DNA of 52,042 nt, from assembly GCA_028706475.1 (NCBI GenBank), contig JAQWBI010000010.1:1-52042 (forward strand), read 5' to 3'. Under the pieces are notes generated by a model. That model saw nothing but the letters and a program-made list of their open reading frames with translations. It had not been told where the DNA came from and searched no databases. Source of the stretch: Candidatus Cloacimonadota bacterium. Lineage in GTDB: Bacteria; Cloacimonadota; Cloacimonadia; Cloacimonadales; Cloacimonadaceae. Shown here piece by piece: positions 51,217 through 52,042 of the stretch. Both the position numbers and the translations under genes were made by a program. Each line of letters opens with the position of its first letter. Position 1 is the stretch's first letter.

Positions 51217-51932
51217 AAGAGAGAAGCTTTTTTTACTATGATGTGCTGGACAGCACGATGCTGGAGTATAAGAGACTACGGGAGTACCATAATGGTCTGA
51301 TTTCCGTTCGCACCGGCTCACAAGACGATGGAGTAGGCAGAGACAATCATATATGGCTATCTCCGCCCGGAGGATTGTGGTTCACTTTTGACCTGATGTC
51401 TAGTGGAGTAGTATCTTCTTTTGCACTGTTTGCCGGATACTGTGTGCACAAGGAGCTATGTCGCCTGTTTTCGCCTCTGTCTGACAAGTTGCAGATTAAA
51501 TGGACAAATGATCTTATCTACGACGGAAAGAAACTGGGCGGTCTACTCTGTAAAAGCCATCCCGGACGTTATACGATCGGGGTGGGATTGAATACAAACA
51601 ACGAAATTGACTCAGAGTTAGGGAAATTTGGTGCTATCAGTCTGAAAAGCATTTTAGGTGATGAGATATCGAACGTAGAGCTTTGTTACAATCTGATCAA
51701 TGCAGTAGAGAAGAGCGAACGCCTTCTTGCTCATGAAATCACATACATTACGTATTGTAACGAGCATCTCTTTGGCAAAGACCATGATGCAGTAATTGAT
51801 TCGGGGGGCACTTCATTTGAAGCTCAAATACTGGGAATTGACCTGAAAGGAGCCTTGATCGTCCGAAAAGATATGGGAGAAATCGTAAACATCCATACAG
51901 GTTCCATTCTAAGCATCAAAGCTTTTTCTTGA
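51213..51932 (+). CDS. birA: Biotin-[acetyl-CoA-carboxylase] ligase (BirA, class I)
   Basis: A 239-residue biotin protein ligase without the N-terminal DNA-binding domain, hence class I. YYDVLDSTMLEYKRL is the substrate-binding start. The biotin-binding loop reads DDGVGRDNHIWLSPPGGLWFT (GVGRD in place of GRGR). KWTNDLIYDGKKLGGLLCK is the ATP block, with its conserved Lys and Asn. It attaches biotin to carboxyl carrier domains and, lacking a wHTH, should not act as a repressor. The 3' end closes the coupled chain from 45301. Confidence 0.92.
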   Translation: MKERSFFYYDVLDSTMLEYKRLREYHNGLISVRTGSQDDGVGRDNHIWLSPPGGLWFTFDLMSSGVVSSFALFAGYCVHKELCRLFSPLSDKLQIKWTNDLIYDGKKLGGLLCKSHPGRYTIGVGLNTNNEIDSELGKFGAISLKSILGDEISNVELCYNLINAVEKSERLLAHEITYITYCNEHLFGKDHDAVIDSGGTSFEAQILGIDLKGALIVRKDMGEIVNIHTGSILSIKAFS

Positions 51933-51957
51933 CAGATAGTGCAATCCCAAATCTTTG
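51929..51957 (+). promoter_or_regulatory. Candidate promoter of the last (partial) gene
   Basis: TTGACA (51929-51934), 19 bp, TTTG (51954-51957), 40 bp before the ATG at 51998. Its -35 overlaps the end of birA. Confidence 0.45.
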
Positions 51958-51997
51958 TGAAAGTCGATAAATGAATATTCATACCCTGGAGGATCTA

Positions 51998-52042
51998 ATG
52001 AACAGATTGTTGCTGATTGCCATGGTTGCCTTCATGCTGATT
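51998..52042 (+). CDS. Start of a secreted protein (partial)
   Basis: Fifteen codons reach the window edge without a stop: MNRLLLIAMVAFMLI, a positively charged start followed by a hydrophobic run, as in a signal peptide. GGAGG lies 6 bp before the ATG. The product cannot be known. Confidence 0.7.
   Translation, partial: MNRLLLIAMVAFMLI

Overview
The window (about 43% GC by eye) looks like chromosome from a strictly anaerobic, Gram-negative bacterium of the FCB superphylum, most probably Candidatus Cloacimonadota or a close relative. This is inferred from gene content, not from a marker-gene search. The indicators are an [FeFe]-hydrogenase maturase (hydG) with its TM1266-type partner, a lipid A acyltransferase, an ExbB/ExbD/TonB set, a PorV-like outer-membrane protein, an M6 metalloprotease with a C-terminal type IX secretion (T9SS) sorting domain, and a type Vd patatin autotransporter. 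Most of the window is chromosomal core. No transposase, integrase, phage or CRISPR genes are present.

Layout. 1-3270: TM1266-like protein and HydG, thioredoxin, lipid A acyltransferase. 3271-4143: a gene-free stretch with two copies of a structured repeat. 4144-9597: a giant Ser/Thr kinase/ATPase/TPR/GAF/histidine kinase. 9652-13697 (minus strand): maf, a YtcJ-type amidohydrolase, an unknown gene and gltX, joined by overlaps. 13839-18877: serC, then exbB-exbD-tonB-folP-cdaA-coaE. 18878-19526: gene-free, with the third repeat copy. 19527-22700 (minus): TetR regulator, outer-membrane protein, polysaccharide deacetylase, secreted protein and tRNA-Thr(CGT), with a methyltransferase upstream. 23597-29565: PHP phosphoesterase, membrane protein, MalY/PatB-like enzyme, dapD, aminotransferase and a second YtcJ-type amidohydrolase, tightly overlapping. 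29664-34137: EnvC-like protein, a Sua5-like/LMW-phosphatase fusion and purL. 34162-36908: LiaF-like protein and patatin autotransporter. 37222-39214: PTS IIA-like protein, cation/proton antiporter and a PII-like small protein. 39377-40794: orphan solute-binding lipoprotein and tRNA-Leu(CAA). 40980-51932: PorV-like protein and M6 protease, three tandem related secreted or membrane proteins, then coaBC, an SDR, a DUF3108-like protein, queA and birA, nearly all with ATGA-type overlaps. A further secreted protein begins at 51998.

How the genes fit together. Many genes serve the cell envelope: lipid A, TonB energisation, EnvC-like amidase control, T9SS cargo and porin-like proteins, and surface phospholipase. 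The rest are cofactor, amino-acid and nucleotide metabolism (CoA by coaBC and coaE, folate, serine, DAP/lysine, purine, queuosine, biotin). CdaA makes c-di-AMP; the antiporter/PTS-IIA/PII-like triad is a plausible ion-homeostasis module.

The least explained material is: (i) a 153-157 bp, two-hairpin repeat in three copies (3410, 3827, 18934); (ii) a separate motif, core GATGATNACCCGATNATATC, in three gene-free regions; (iii) the 1817-residue kinase with degenerate NTPase motifs beside the repeats; (iv) the three tandem paralogues after the M6 protease; (v) the Sua5-like/phosphatase fusion. I did not identify a demonstrable new defence or mobile system.
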